Assembly: GCA_947303945.1 (NCBI GenBank)
Contig: CAMYZS010000002.1
Span: 23,548-87,547, forward strand
Source of the DNA: an uncultured Candidatus Saccharibacteria bacterium
Lineage (GTDB): Bacteria > Patescibacteriota > Saccharimonadia > Saccharimonadales > Saccharimonadaceae
Direction of reading: 5' to 3'
Length of the DNA: 64,000 nt
Position numbers and translations under genes: made by a program. Under the pieces are notes generated by a model, which was given only the letters and a program-made list of their open reading frames with translations, was not told where the DNA came from and searched no databases. Shown here piece after piece: positions 38,149-48,333 of the stretch (positions are counted from its first letter, which is position 1; each line of letters begins with the position of its first letter).

Positions 38149-39578
38149 TTGTTATTTCTCCTTTTAAGTAAATCGGGAATAAATAAGAATAGATATAGAA
38201 TTAAGCTTACACAGAATTCGCAAACCATAGCCATTATTTCGGGCATATTTAACTTACTATCTAAAAATAGGCATAAAGCTCCAATTATGACACTTCCGAG
38301 AATAGATTTTAAAATCATGAGTATACTTACCTTAAAACGGATTGTTTTATTCGCGTAGAAGAGCGTCATTGCAAAAACGACAACCTCAGCCAATAACGTA
38401 GTGAAAGCAGCAGCAATAATTCCGAATTTTGGTATGAAAATAGCATTTAGGACAATATTTATGACTGCTGCAGTTATGGTAGAGTATAGAAATTTCTTTT
38501 CTTTTTTGTTTGGAATCAGAACTGAATATGAATAAAAACATGCGCCAACAGATGGGATTATTGCTAACGATAATATTCGTAGTATGTTAATTCCGCTTAT
38601 ATATTCATTCCCGGCGATAATACTGAGAATTTTTGGAGACTCAACTAGGAGTAATGTTGATATAGGGAATGCCCCAATAATCAACAGTTGGAATATCGAC
38701 GATAGCTTTTGTCTATATTCAGCATATTTATTGTGGGATATATAATACGAAAATCTCGGTATTGTAACAATGATAATAGAGTTAATTACTGTTTTTGCGA
38801 TTGAATAGATTTTTGCGGCAGCAGAATATATTCCTGTTTGTTCTGATGATTGAGTGAAGCCTATCATTGTTATATCGGAATTGAGATATATGACGCTAGC
38901 AATATTGTTTGCAAAAAGAATTACGATTGGAAGTATATGTCTTTTAAAGTCAAGTTTTTTAGTTAATTTCGGATATATTTTTTTGCTTTTGAGGTAAACG
39001 TAATTGACTATATTTCCACCAGATGTTGATAAAACGGTGATTATTGCATATATGTAAATATCATTAGGTCCTTTGACGAACAATATGAGACTTACGAATG
39101 AGATTATTTGAATCAAGATATAACGTATAGTGAGATATAGGTAATCTTCGTATATACTGTTAATCCAGTCTGCTCCAATGGTTGTCAATACGATCTGTAT
39201 GCTTTGTATATATATTAATACTGAGTATGCACTTATTTTGTCGTTTATGGTTACTATGATTATTAATCCTAGATAGGCGATTATAGTTGATAGTACATTA
39301 ATCGTGTAAATCTGGTTTGTAAATATAGATAGTTTTTCTTTTTGATCTCTAATCCTAGACCCGTCTCTAATTGCATAATTTGCTATGCCTAATCCGGCAA
39401 GTAGCGATAAATATGCCACTATTGAATTTCCAAACGAGTAATTGCCCATATTGCCAGCACCCAATATTCGCGAACAGTAAGAAAATGAAAGGAATGGAAA
39501 AACAACAGAACATATTGTCTTTATTCCGTTGAGTATAGCGTTCTTTGTTAATGATGGTGTTTTATTTGACCGTTTCAT
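38142..39578 (-). CDS. Flippase (Wzx)
   Basis: 478 aa, about 12-14 TM helices; SRILGAGNMGNYSFGNSIVAYLSLLAGLGIANYAIRDG. Confidence 0.88.
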   Translation of the reverse strand: MKRSNKTPSLTKNAILNGIKTICSVVFPFLSFSYCSRILGAGNMGNYSFGNSIVAYLSLLAGLGIANYAIRDGSRIRDQKEKLSIFTNQIYTINVLSTIIAYLGLIIIVTINDKISAYSVLIYIQSIQIVLTTIGADWINSIYEDYLYLTIRYILIQIISFVSLILFVKGPNDIYIYAIITVLSTSGGNIVNYVYLKSKKIYPKLTKKLDFKRHILPIVILFANNIASVIYLNSDITMIGFTQSSEQTGIYSAAAKIYSIAKTVINSIIIVTIPRFSYYISHNKYAEYRQKLSSIFQLLIIGAFPISTLLLVESPKILSIIAGNEYISGINILRILSLAIIPSVGACFYSYSVLIPNKKEKKFLYSTITAAVINIVLNAIFIPKFGIIAAAFTTLLAEVVVFAMTLFYANKTIRFKVSILMILKSILGSVIIGALCLFLDSKLNMPEIMAMVCEFCVSLILYLFLFIPDLLKRRNNKC

Positions 39579-40831
39579 AGATTATTTTGCCTATATTGCA
39601 TCTCGTTATTTTGTTTTTCTATAATTGGCAAAGTTCCTAGTACTATTAATAAGACATCGTTACAAGAAAAAATGGCACTACTAGTTAGATATATAGTTAT
39701 TAACACTATGAATATGCACGTATTGTTTTTACTTCTAAATAATTTATATATATTGCTCATATAAATACAGAAGATAATAAAACCAATTAAGCCCGTTGAT
39801 ACTAGGATGTATGATACCGAATTCATATACTCATTGCTATCAAGTTCCGTTTCGTCGCCTAAAGCTCTAACATATGACTCGTATCCTCCTAAACCTATTC
39901 CGAATATCTGTTCATATAATTGCATTTTTGGATACATTTTATATCCTTTTAACAGCCTATAATTAATTGAGGACTCGCTATCTTTGTTGATATCTCTAAT
40001 TCTTTCGGCTGACTTATCGAATATGCTGTTATTAACAAATACAGCTATGAATATCCCGAATACTAGTATTGTTATAACTTTAAGCTTTTGGTTTTCGTTA
40101 TTTTTTAATAAATAATATGCCCATATTATCATTGTTGCTACTATTCCGATTCCAGATGTACTCAGTATTACTGATAAACTCACTATTATTGCAAATAAAA
40201 TATTTTTGATTTTTTTATTTTTATTTAATAGTATATAAATACTCGGAGATGCGTATGCGGCGAAATGGGCTGGTTCTAGGAAAAATGAGGTGGGCCTAAA
40301 ATTGTATAGATACATTAAATCATATTTGTTTTTATAATCCGCGAAACTTTGCAAATTTGATGGGCTTAGTTTTAATTGTCCGATTAATAGATACAAATTC
40401 TTATGTAATACGTAATGGAAGAAATATTGCAATAAGATTGCAAAACTTGCGATTATTGCGGCGTAACAGTATACTTTTATAAATAATTTTCTATCGATTA
40501 TTCCTTGTTTTATACAAATGATTGATAATATGACGTAAAAGATTGTAACTATCAACCTTTTTATAATATCTATCTCTGCCCCATTGAAGATTATTATTGA
40601 TAGTAGAGAGGTTATAATTGAAAAAGATATAAATAATATTATGGATACTACTAATTTTTTATACGTTTTATCTAAAGCTTTTTTGTTTTTAAAATAGCTA
40701 ATAATTACAAATGGCAATAATAAAATTACGAATAAGTCGCCCATGCCAAACCCATCTATTGGCGTTCCATATACATTAAGGATTGGCCACAGGGCAATTA
40801 TTGCTGTATATATTTTTTTAATTCTTTTCAT
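39575..40831 (-). CDS. O-antigen polymerase-like (Wzy)
   Basis: Polytopic membrane protein with large loop, locus context. Confidence 0.7.
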   Translation of the reverse strand: MKRIKKIYTAIIALWPILNVYGTPIDGFGMGDLFVILLLPFVIISYFKNKKALDKTYKKLVVSIILFISFSIITSLLSIIIFNGAEIDIIKRLIVTIFYVILSIICIKQGIIDRKLFIKVYCYAAIIASFAILLQYFFHYVLHKNLYLLIGQLKLSPSNLQSFADYKNKYDLMYLYNFRPTSFFLEPAHFAAYASPSIYILLNKNKKIKNILFAIIVSLSVILSTSGIGIVATMIIWAYYLLKNNENQKLKVITILVFGIFIAVFVNNSIFDKSAERIRDINKDSESSINYRLLKGYKMYPKMQLYEQIFGIGLGGYESYVRALGDETELDSNEYMNSVSYILVSTGLIGFIIFCIYMSNIYKLFRSKNNTCIFIVLITIYLTSSAIFSCNDVLLIVLGTLPIIEKQNNEMQYRQNNL

Positions 40832-41597
40832 TTTTATCGTAAGTATTATGCGTCATCCGATTATATGCATTTATAATTGATATATTATATCTCTTTCTTT
40901 TTCTAATAGCGTCTTGCAGGCATAATAATTTCCAGTATCTTTTCGATATCGTTTTGTATAATATTCCTTGATCCTGCAAATACTTTTCATTATAATCGTT
41001 TAGCCAAGTTGATTTTCTATTTTCTGTAAGTGTTGCAATTGCGTACGGTACAGCATAAATTTTAAGTCCCTTTTTTAGACAATCGTTTAAAAATAGATTA
41101 TCTTCTCCGTGGCAATGACTCGTTCCGCCTCCAAAACATTGGTTAAAGTAGATGCCATTTGCTCTTATGCTGTCTAATTTAATTGTTATTCTTGCCGTTC
41201 CGTACCTCAGATAATTAAATCTGTTAATCCTTTTAACTCTTTTATTTATGTATCTTTTTGGTTCTTTTTCAATTAGGTTAAAAATGATAACGTCCGCTTT
41301 TGGTAATTTTTCGAAACAGTTTGTTACTATTGTTTTATAATCATCTACGAACGTCATGTCGTCGTCGGCAAATAAGCATATATCTCCATTTGCTCGCATT
41401 AGTGAATTATTTCTATTTAGGCCAACTCCTTTTTCGTTGAAATTCAAGTATAAGACTTTGTTGTGGCCGTTCTTGAATTCTTCTATCGAATTATGATTAC
41501 ATTGGTTGCCAATTATTGCATCAGTGGTGATGTTCATCTTTTTTACTAATGAATGATCCGTTTGATTTATCGTAGATACTAATACTTGTATTTTCAT
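40818..41597 (-). CDS. Glycosyltransferase (GT-A-like)
   Basis: VGLNRNNSLMRANGDICLFADDDMTF. Confidence 0.75.
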   Translation of the reverse strand: MKIQVLVSTINQTDHSLVKKMNITTDAIIGNQCNHNSIEEFKNGHNKVLYLNFNEKGVGLNRNNSLMRANGDICLFADDDMTFVDDYKTIVTNCFEKLPKADVIIFNLIEKEPKRYINKRVKRINRFNYLRYGTARITIKLDSIRANGIYFNQCFGGGTSHCHGEDNLFLNDCLKKGLKIYAVPYAIATLTENRKSTWLNDYNEKYLQDQGILYKTISKRYWKLLCLQDAIRKRKRYNISIINAYNRMTHNTYDKNEKN

Positions 41598-41656
41598 GCC
41601 TAATCTCGCTGGTTATATATTATTTATAATGCTTTACTAATTGCGTCGATTATCGA

Positions 41657-42817
41657 TTACCTTGTACTTTCTGCTTTTTCCCAAAATGGCTTATTTAATC
41701 CTAATATTGTTTTTATTGCCCCAATTAGTTGTGCGAGTATGGTCATACAGTAATATGAACAGAAATTTATGATTTTGTTATTTGTTCTGAGCAATGGTTT
41801 GCATATGGCTAGTAGATAGATTACCAATTGTGGAATCAGCAAGCACAAATATAGTGGCTGCATGAATGATAATATAATATTTGTCACGAATGCAATTATA
41901 TGATTGATCCATAATGAGTATCTTAATGTTCTGTGGCCAATGTAGAAGTATGTGAACCATTTGTATTTAAAGAAATTCAGAATTCGTATGGACGGTAAAA
42001 TTGCCTGAATTATTGTTCTCGACATACGAATTTTTCTTTTAAATTCATCTTTGTCGTTTTCGCCAGCTTTTTCATATGCTATCGCGTTATGGTTTGCTAT
42101 CGCTCTTTTCTTTTTAAGGGCATAATATAGTGGCATAGATGAATCATGGCATTTTATCGGTTTAAAATTGTAGTATTCTTTTGTTTTGCAAGCATAAATA
42201 GCGCCATTTCCTGCAGTTATTGTCTGTATTCTAGATTCAATATCGCGTATTTTTGTATCTAAATCCCAGTATGTATTTTCTGTCTTGCTGGTTAGACTGT
42301 CTTTGTTATTACTATATATTAATCTACCGGTTACATAAGAAACGTTTTTATCGAACGATGATACCAATTCTCTTACTACATTTTTATCGAGCATAGCATT
42401 AGCGTCGGTCATGACAAGAATTTCACTCGTAACTGTCTTTGCGGCTTCGTTTTGTGCATTCGTTTTTCCCATTCTCTTTTTTACTTCATAAAGTTTGATG
42501 TCAAAATCTGGATTCTTTTTTATGAACTTTCTTACTATCTCATTTGTTTTATCCGTGCTATTATCGGAAGACACAAGAATTCTAAGCTTATCTTTTGGGT
42601 ATTTTACTTTAATCACGTTTTCGAGCTTATCTTTTATTACTTTTTCTTCGTTGTGAGCGACTATCATTATTGTAACTGTAGGGGTATAGTCGTAGTTCTT
42701 TTTATTTGTTCTTTTAATAATCTTTCCTAGCAATAGTATTGATACTGGATATCCAATATTTGCCCAAAAAATCATAAACGCGGCTAACCAAAAAAGTATT
42801 ATGAAAGCTATTGTCAT
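41657..42817 (-). CDS. Glycosyltransferase family 2 with TM segments
   Basis: TIMIVAHNEEKVIKDKLEN...SSDNSTDKTNEIV, TDANAML. Confidence 0.88.
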   Translation of the reverse strand: MTIAFIILFWLAAFMIFWANIGYPVSILLLGKIIKRTNKKNYDYTPTVTIMIVAHNEEKVIKDKLENVIKVKYPKDKLRILVSSDNSTDKTNEIVRKFIKKNPDFDIKLYEVKKRMGKTNAQNEAAKTVTSEILVMTDANAMLDKNVVRELVSSFDKNVSYVTGRLIYSNNKDSLTSKTENTYWDLDTKIRDIESRIQTITAGNGAIYACKTKEYYNFKPIKCHDSSMPLYYALKKKRAIANHNAIAYEKAGENDKDEFKRKIRMSRTIIQAILPSIRILNFFKYKWFTYFYIGHRTLRYSLWINHIIAFVTNIILSFMQPLYLCLLIPQLVIYLLAICKPLLRTNNKIINFCSYYCMTILAQLIGAIKTILGLNKPFWEKAESTR

Positions 42818-44424
42818 TATTTCTCCATAATTATTTTAGTTAGTTCTGAAATATTCTGTATTTCTTGATAATCCAGATTCTTTTTTTGAGAATATAGTCC
42901 GTTTTTATTATTTAAGTATATAAAATTCATTCCCAATTGTTTCGGTGCTTGTTGATCCTTATTAAGATTATCTCCAATATAAAGAATTTCCTCTGAATTT
43001 AGGCGCCATCTGTTTTGCATAATTCTGAATGAAATATCGTTTGGTTTTCTAAATTGTTCTCCGCCTAGTTCGTCCGTTATGATAATATCGTCAACTAATT
43101 CTTCTAAACCCAATGCTTCGATTTTTGCGCGTTGACCTTCTGGGCGACCATCAGTAATAATGCCGATCTTGATGCCTTTTTCTCTCAGTCTCGAGAGCGT
43201 TTCTTTTGCTGCATCGCTTAGGGTTAATTCTGGCTTATTGTTTCTATATACCTTTACTGCGTCGGCTAGTTTTTCTTCTTGTTTTATATCTTCTAACAAC
43301 GTGTTGATTGGCTTTTTGCCTTGTTCATAGTAACTCATTAATATATCAAAGTATTTTGCATCGCCGAGATATTCTGCTACGGTCTTAAATCCAGACTTAA
43401 TGTAGTCAATTTCATCGCATAGCGTGTCGTCTAGATCGAAGATTATACCTTTGATTTTTTTATTAACATTATTAGTAATCTGGACTGATTGATCGAATCT
43501 ACTATATACTGCACCATCTTGAAGAGCATATTCTTTGCTGTCTACTTTTTCGTCATCAACTAGTTTTAGTACGGCTTCAGCGCTTTTTGCTCCGGCTTTC
43601 ATTGATAATGGAGCGCCGCCTCCGAATCTTGGATTAATCTCGATGTAATAGTTGATATTTGTTTCATTTTGACGGATGAATTGTACGGTTAATGGTCCAC
43701 ATGGCTTAAATGCAGCGCAAAGCGCTTTAATTTCTTTTTGGACTGTTTCGTCTTGAGCAATTTTAGTCTTAAGGACCTCGCCGGCACGCACTTGTACTCT
43801 TTGGCGTGGAGTGATGAAGATTGGATTTCCTTCAAAATCACAAAAGACATCTACGGTGTATTCTTCGCCTTCTATAAACGGTTGTACGATATAGTCTTCG
43901 ATTTGGGCTGAATATGTTTTTAATTCTTCTTCATTATTTACTTTGAAGGCATTGATTGAACTGCTGCCATCTTTTGGTTTAATGAATGCTGGATAGCCAG
44001 AATTATACTTCTTCCAATCGTTGACTGGCATTGGTGCTGCTAGATCACAATCAACGAAGAATTTTGATGTATTGTTCTTGTCTCTACAAATGAGGATTTT
44101 ATCCGGGGTACTAATTAGTACTTTGATGCCTTCTTTCTCGAATAACTCTTTGTTTTTTGATAAAACCAATAAATCTGTATCAATGGTCGGGATTACAATA
44201 TCGATTTTTTCTTCCTTACATACTTCTATGAGATTACTGATATAATCTGGATCTTTCATTGGTTTGACGATTTTGATTGCATCGCAATATGCCAAAGCTG
44301 GAGCGGTTCTAGTAATATCAGCACCAAGGATGCGGATTTGTTTATTAAGGATTAATGCAGCTTGGCGAAAAGCTTGTATGAGCTCGATTCTCCTGCCTGC
44401 GCCCGTGAATAGAATATTAATCAT
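42817..44424 (-). CDS. ATP-grasp (CarB-like) + HAD hydrolase fusion
   Basis: ATP-grasp part (GSSSINAFKV..., YIEINPRFGGGAPLS) followed by HAD part (GIIFDLDDTLCDEI, GIITDGRPEGQ, YIGDNLNKD). Confidence 0.88.
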   Translation of the reverse strand: MINILFTGAGRRIELIQAFRQAALILNKQIRILGADITRTAPALAYCDAIKIVKPMKDPDYISNLIEVCKEEKIDIVIPTIDTDLLVLSKNKELFEKEGIKVLISTPDKILICRDKNNTSKFFVDCDLAAPMPVNDWKKYNSGYPAFIKPKDGSSSINAFKVNNEEELKTYSAQIEDYIVQPFIEGEEYTVDVFCDFEGNPIFITPRQRVQVRAGEVLKTKIAQDETVQKEIKALCAAFKPCGPLTVQFIRQNETNINYYIEINPRFGGGAPLSMKAGAKSAEAVLKLVDDEKVDSKEYALQDGAVYSRFDQSVQITNNVNKKIKGIIFDLDDTLCDEIDYIKSGFKTVAEYLGDAKYFDILMSYYEQGKKPINTLLEDIKQEEKLADAVKVYRNNKPELTLSDAAKETLSRLREKGIKIGIITDGRPEGQRAKIEALGLEELVDDIIITDELGGEQFRKPNDISFRIMQNRWRLNSEEILYIGDNLNKDQQAPKQLGMNFIYLNNKNGLYSQKKNLDYQEIQNISELTKIIMEK

Positions 44425-44433
44425 AATAGCTCC

Positions 44434-45072
44434 TTAGTTTCCCATAAATTCTTCCATAGTAGCGGAAGTGTTAGAGTTAATATCTTTGCGACAGACGACT
44501 ATGCCGATGGTCTTCAAAATAATTCCAAAATCTTGCTTAAGAGTAAGGTTATCTACGTATTCTACGTCTAGTCTGAATTTTTTATCCCAAGTGAGGGAGT
44601 TTCTGCCAGAAGCTTGAGCTAAGCCGGTTAATCCTGGGCGTACTTCGTGGCGACGACGTTGCTGTTTGCTATATCTTTTGAGATATGCAACCAATAGTGG
44701 GCGTGGGCCGATAAAGCTCATATCGCCTTTTAAGATATTGAATAATTCTGGAAGTTCGTCTAGTGACGTGGAACGTAGGAATTTACCGAATCTAGTGAGG
44801 CGTTTCTCGTCAGGTAATAGTTCGCCCTTCTTATCTTTTGCATTGGTCATTGAGCGGAACTTATAAAGCTTAAAGATTTTTTCGTTTTTGCCTGGACGCT
44901 CTTGTTTGAATATGGCTGGAAAACCAAGGAAAACTACGACCAGAATGTATGTGACTAGCAAAACCGGAGAAAGGATAATCAAAGCCAAGAGTGAGAAAAT
45001 AATATCAAGTGGACGCTTGAAGAATCTTTCGTATGGGCCGTATGGCTTGTGATTATTCTTATATTCTGCCAT
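44434..45072 (-). CDS. Undecaprenyl-phosphate sugar phosphotransferase (PglC/WbaP type)
   Basis: KRPLDIIFSLLALIILSPVLL, FKQERPGKNEKIFKLYKFRSM, RPGLTGLAQASGRN. Confidence 0.93.
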   Translation of the reverse strand: MAEYKNNHKPYGPYERFFKRPLDIIFSLLALIILSPVLLVTYILVVVFLGFPAIFKQERPGKNEKIFKLYKFRSMTNAKDKKGELLPDEKRLTRFGKFLRSTSLDELPELFNILKGDMSFIGPRPLLVAYLKRYSKQQRRRHEVRPGLTGLAQASGRNSLTWDKKFRLDVEYVDNLTLKQDFGIILKTIGIVVCRKDINSNTSATMEEFMGN

Positions 45073-45073
45073 T

Positions 45074-46345
45074 TTACTTAAAACACTCGTGAATTAGTTT
45101 AATGATTACGTCTTGATCTTCTGGTGTCATTTTATTGTCTGATGGAAGACAGAGACCGCGATTGAAAATATCTACGCCGGCATCTGTAGCTTCGCCAGCG
45201 ATATAGGCATTAGTATTGGCGCGACCATTGCCGTTTTTAGTGATAAAAGCATGATTGCGGAAAATTGGTTGCATATGCATTGGCTTCCAAATTGGGCGAC
45301 CTTCGGCATTGTATTTGGCAAGGGTCTCGAGAATTTCAGTTGGGCAAGATTTGCCTGGCTCGCTAATATATAGTGCGTCTTGTTCGCCACGGACTTGCTT
45401 GCACATGGCTTCTGGATCAATAATCATGCAGGAAAGCCAGAAGTTTGGTTCGGAATTTTCTGCGTCATACGGGTTCATTTGTACTGGAAGGTCCTTAAGG
45501 CCCTCTTTGTAGCGTTCATAGATGGCTTTCTTTTGTGCGACATGCTTTTCTAGGTATGGGATTTGGCCGCGAACGACACCAGCGATTACGTTACTCATGC
45601 GGTAGTTATAGCCGACTTCTTCATGTTGATACCAGGCGGCGTTTTCGCGCGATTGAGTGGACCATTTGCGGACCTTATTAGCGTCATGCTCGCTATTAGT
45701 TAGGAACATTCCGCCACTAGAGCCAGTAATGATTTTGTTACCATTAAAGCTAATACAGCCGAAGTTGCCAAAAGTGCCAGTTTGCTGGCCTTTATAGGTG
45801 GCGCCGAGCGATTCAGCAGCATCTTCGACGATTAAGGCATTGTGTCTCTCTGCGATGGCTTTAATTTCATCAATTTTGCCTGGTGTGCCATAGAGATGTG
45901 CTACTACTATCAGGCGAACGTCTGGATAGATTCCAAAGGCCTTTTCAAGGGCTTTTGGATCCATGTTCCAGGTTTCGTATTCGGTATCGATAAAGACTGG
46001 TTCGCCGCCTTCATAAGTAACAGGATTGAGCGTGGCACTAAAAGTAACGTCGCTACAGAAGACTTTGTGGCCTTTGAGTGTACCTTCGCTGACCGGTGCT
46101 TTGCCATATAATTCTTCGCCGGCTAGGCGAATAGCAAGGTGCAAGGATGCGGTGCCGGCGGATAGTGCAACGGCATATTTACAACCGACTTTCTCGGCAA
46201 TTTGTTTTTCGACTTCGTTAATATTTTCGCCCACGGTAGACATCCAGTTAGTTTCATAGGCTTCTTGGATGTACTTAATTTCGTCGCCATGCATGGTTGG
46301 CGTAGCGAGCCATACTTTGTTCTTGAATGGTTTGATGTCTGACAT
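45074..46345 (-). CDS. DegT/DnrJ/EryC1 aminotransferase
   Basis: VALSAGTASLHLAIRLAG, EDAAESLGATYKGQQTGTFGNFGCISFNGNKI. Confidence 0.93.
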   Translation of the reverse strand: MSDIKPFKNKVWLATPTMHGDEIKYIQEAYETNWMSTVGENINEVEKQIAEKVGCKYAVALSAGTASLHLAIRLAGEELYGKAPVSEGTLKGHKVFCSDVTFSATLNPVTYEGGEPVFIDTEYETWNMDPKALEKAFGIYPDVRLIVVAHLYGTPGKIDEIKAIAERHNALIVEDAAESLGATYKGQQTGTFGNFGCISFNGNKIITGSSGGMFLTNSEHDANKVRKWSTQSRENAAWYQHEEVGYNYRMSNVIAGVVRGQIPYLEKHVAQKKAIYERYKEGLKDLPVQMNPYDAENSEPNFWLSCMIIDPEAMCKQVRGEQDALYISEPGKSCPTEILETLAKYNAEGRPIWKPMHMQPIFRNHAFITKNGNGRANTNAYIAGEATDAGVDIFNRGLCLPSDNKMTPEDQDVIIKLIHECFK

Positions 46346-48258
46346 TATTTTGCCTCCTTTTGTGGCTTATATGTATTCACGAGCTTTGCAGTGAGGGTTT
46401 TGATTTCGTCCGTATTCTTCCCTGCAGCCTTAATTAGTTCGTCGAGATCTTGCAAGAATGTTTCCTTAATTCGAATCGGCCGACCAATATGGATGAGTTT
46501 GTTTGGTGTCTCCTTTAGGCCTTCTTCTTCCATGAGCATTTCTTCATAGAGCTTTTCGCCGGGGCGGAGGCCGGTAATCTTGATTTGAATATCTTTGCCT
46601 GGTTCTAAGCCTTTGTAGTGAATGATCTTCTTGGCGAGGTCGTAAATCTTCACTGGTTCACCCATGTCTAATACGAAGATTTCGCCACCTTCGGCGTAGA
46701 CGCCGGCTTGCAGAATCAGGCTGACGGCTTCTGGGATGGTCATGAAGTAGCGCGTAATGTCTTTGTGTGTGACGGTGACTGGCCCACCGGATTCGATTTG
46801 CTTGAGGAAGAGTGGAATCACAGAGCCGTTGCTGCCCAGGACGTTGCCAAAGCGGACGGCTACATAGTGAGTCTTAGAGATTTTGTCGTAGGACTGAATG
46901 ATCATTTCGCAGATACGCTTGCTGGCGCCCATGATATTAGTTGGACGGACGGCTTTGTCGGTACTGACTAGCACGAACTTATCTACGCCATATTTGTCGG
47001 CGAGTTTTACGGTATTAAGTGTGCCGAGACAGTTATTCTTGATAGCTTCGTTTGGTGAGACCTCCATCAGTGGCACATGCTTATGTGCGGCGGCATGATA
47101 AACCTGCTCTGGGCGGAACTCTTGGAAGACTTTCTCAAGTCTGGCGTAATCGCGGACGGAGCCAATGATAGTCTGCAGGTTGAGGTCTGGGTAGTTGCGT
47201 AATAATTCTTGTTGGATGTCGTAGGCGTTGTTTTCGTAGATGTCGAAAATAATGAGGAGCCTTGGCTGTGCGGCGGCAATTTGGCGGCAAAGCTCAGAGC
47301 CAATTGAGCCACCACCACCGGTGACTAAAATTGTCTTGCCAGTGAGGTTGCGAGTGATTTCGTCGTTATTGACGACGATCTCGTCGCGACCAAGGAAGTC
47401 TTCGTATTTGATGGGGCGGATTTGGGCGACGATGTTTTCCTTGCTGGGGTCCATGTCGAGGTAGATGGATGGCAGAATCTTGACTTCGCAGCCGGTTTTT
47501 TGACATTCCTCAAAGATCTTATTGATCGTCTCTTTGCTGGCGGATGGTATAGCGATAATGATTTCGTTTACGAGATATTTGTCTGCCATGGCTTTAATAT
47601 CTCTGCGGGTGCCAACGACCGGAATATTGCGAATGCGAGTGCCGACTTTGTTGGAATTATCGTCAATAATGCAGGCGATGCGACTGTCGACATATCTTTC
47701 GTTGCGTGCCATTTCGTCAAGGAGCATTTTGGCGGCATTGCCGGCGCCAATTAGCATCACGACATTTTGGCGCTTATTGTAGCCGAAGTTGTAGAGAATT
47801 TCGCGAATAATGCGGTAAGAAAAACGAACTCCACAGGTAAAAATTAGCAGAATGACTGGAAAGATGAGCCAAAAGCTGCGTGGACTTGGTAGTAACAAAA
47901 TGTGCTTGTAGGCAAAGATAAGTATATCTGCCGTGGCGACCGCGAGCGCGTTGGAGATGAGTTCTGGGATGGAGGCGTATTTCCAGACGGAAGTATACAA
48001 GCCAAAAGCCATGAATATTATCACCACGATGATTGCGTCGAGCAGGAAGAATTCACTAAAGGTCGAAAAAAAGTCCACCTGGATATGTTTCATATCAAAG
48101 CGAAACCACAAAGTCAGCAATTCGGACAAAAAAACCGATATAATATCTAGTACGATTAGTAGGCCGATGCGTACAGCTTTCTTATCCCAGACTGATTGTA
48201 TGCTTTTTCTCATTTCGGTTTTTAGTAAGTTTGTCTTACGCTTGTAAAAAAAGCCCAT
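46345..48258 (-). CDS. Nucleoside-diphosphate sugar 4,6-dehydratase (CapD/PglF-like)
   Basis: N-terminal TM helices; ILVTGGGGSIGSELCRQI, AAHKHVPLMEVSPNEAIKNN, VSTDKAVRPTNIMGASKR. Confidence 0.93.
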   Translation of the reverse strand: MGFFYKRKTNLLKTEMRKSIQSVWDKKAVRIGLLIVLDIISVFLSELLTLWFRFDMKHIQVDFFSTFSEFFLLDAIIVVIIFMAFGLYTSVWKYASIPELISNALAVATADILIFAYKHILLLPSPRSFWLIFPVILLIFTCGVRFSYRIIREILYNFGYNKRQNVVMLIGAGNAAKMLLDEMARNERYVDSRIACIIDDNSNKVGTRIRNIPVVGTRRDIKAMADKYLVNEIIIAIPSASKETINKIFEECQKTGCEVKILPSIYLDMDPSKENIVAQIRPIKYEDFLGRDEIVVNNDEITRNLTGKTILVTGGGGSIGSELCRQIAAAQPRLLIIFDIYENNAYDIQQELLRNYPDLNLQTIIGSVRDYARLEKVFQEFRPEQVYHAAAHKHVPLMEVSPNEAIKNNCLGTLNTVKLADKYGVDKFVLVSTDKAVRPTNIMGASKRICEMIIQSYDKISKTHYVAVRFGNVLGSNGSVIPLFLKQIESGGPVTVTHKDITRYFMTIPEAVSLILQAGVYAEGGEIFVLDMGEPVKIYDLAKKIIHYKGLEPGKDIQIKITGLRPGEKLYEEMLMEEEGLKETPNKLIHIGRPIRIKETFLQDLDELIKAAGKNTDEIKTLTAKLVNTYKPQKEAK

Positions 48259-48333
48259 CTTCTGTAGCTTCCTCGCGTAATTAATATCTATTTTAGCACA
48301 TTTTATGCGATTTTAACAGAAGTACTTTGCTTC

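Noticed and set aside
46708-48247. Multiple + strand ORFs opposite the PglF-like gene
   Set aside because: Antisense shadows of a well-supported CDS
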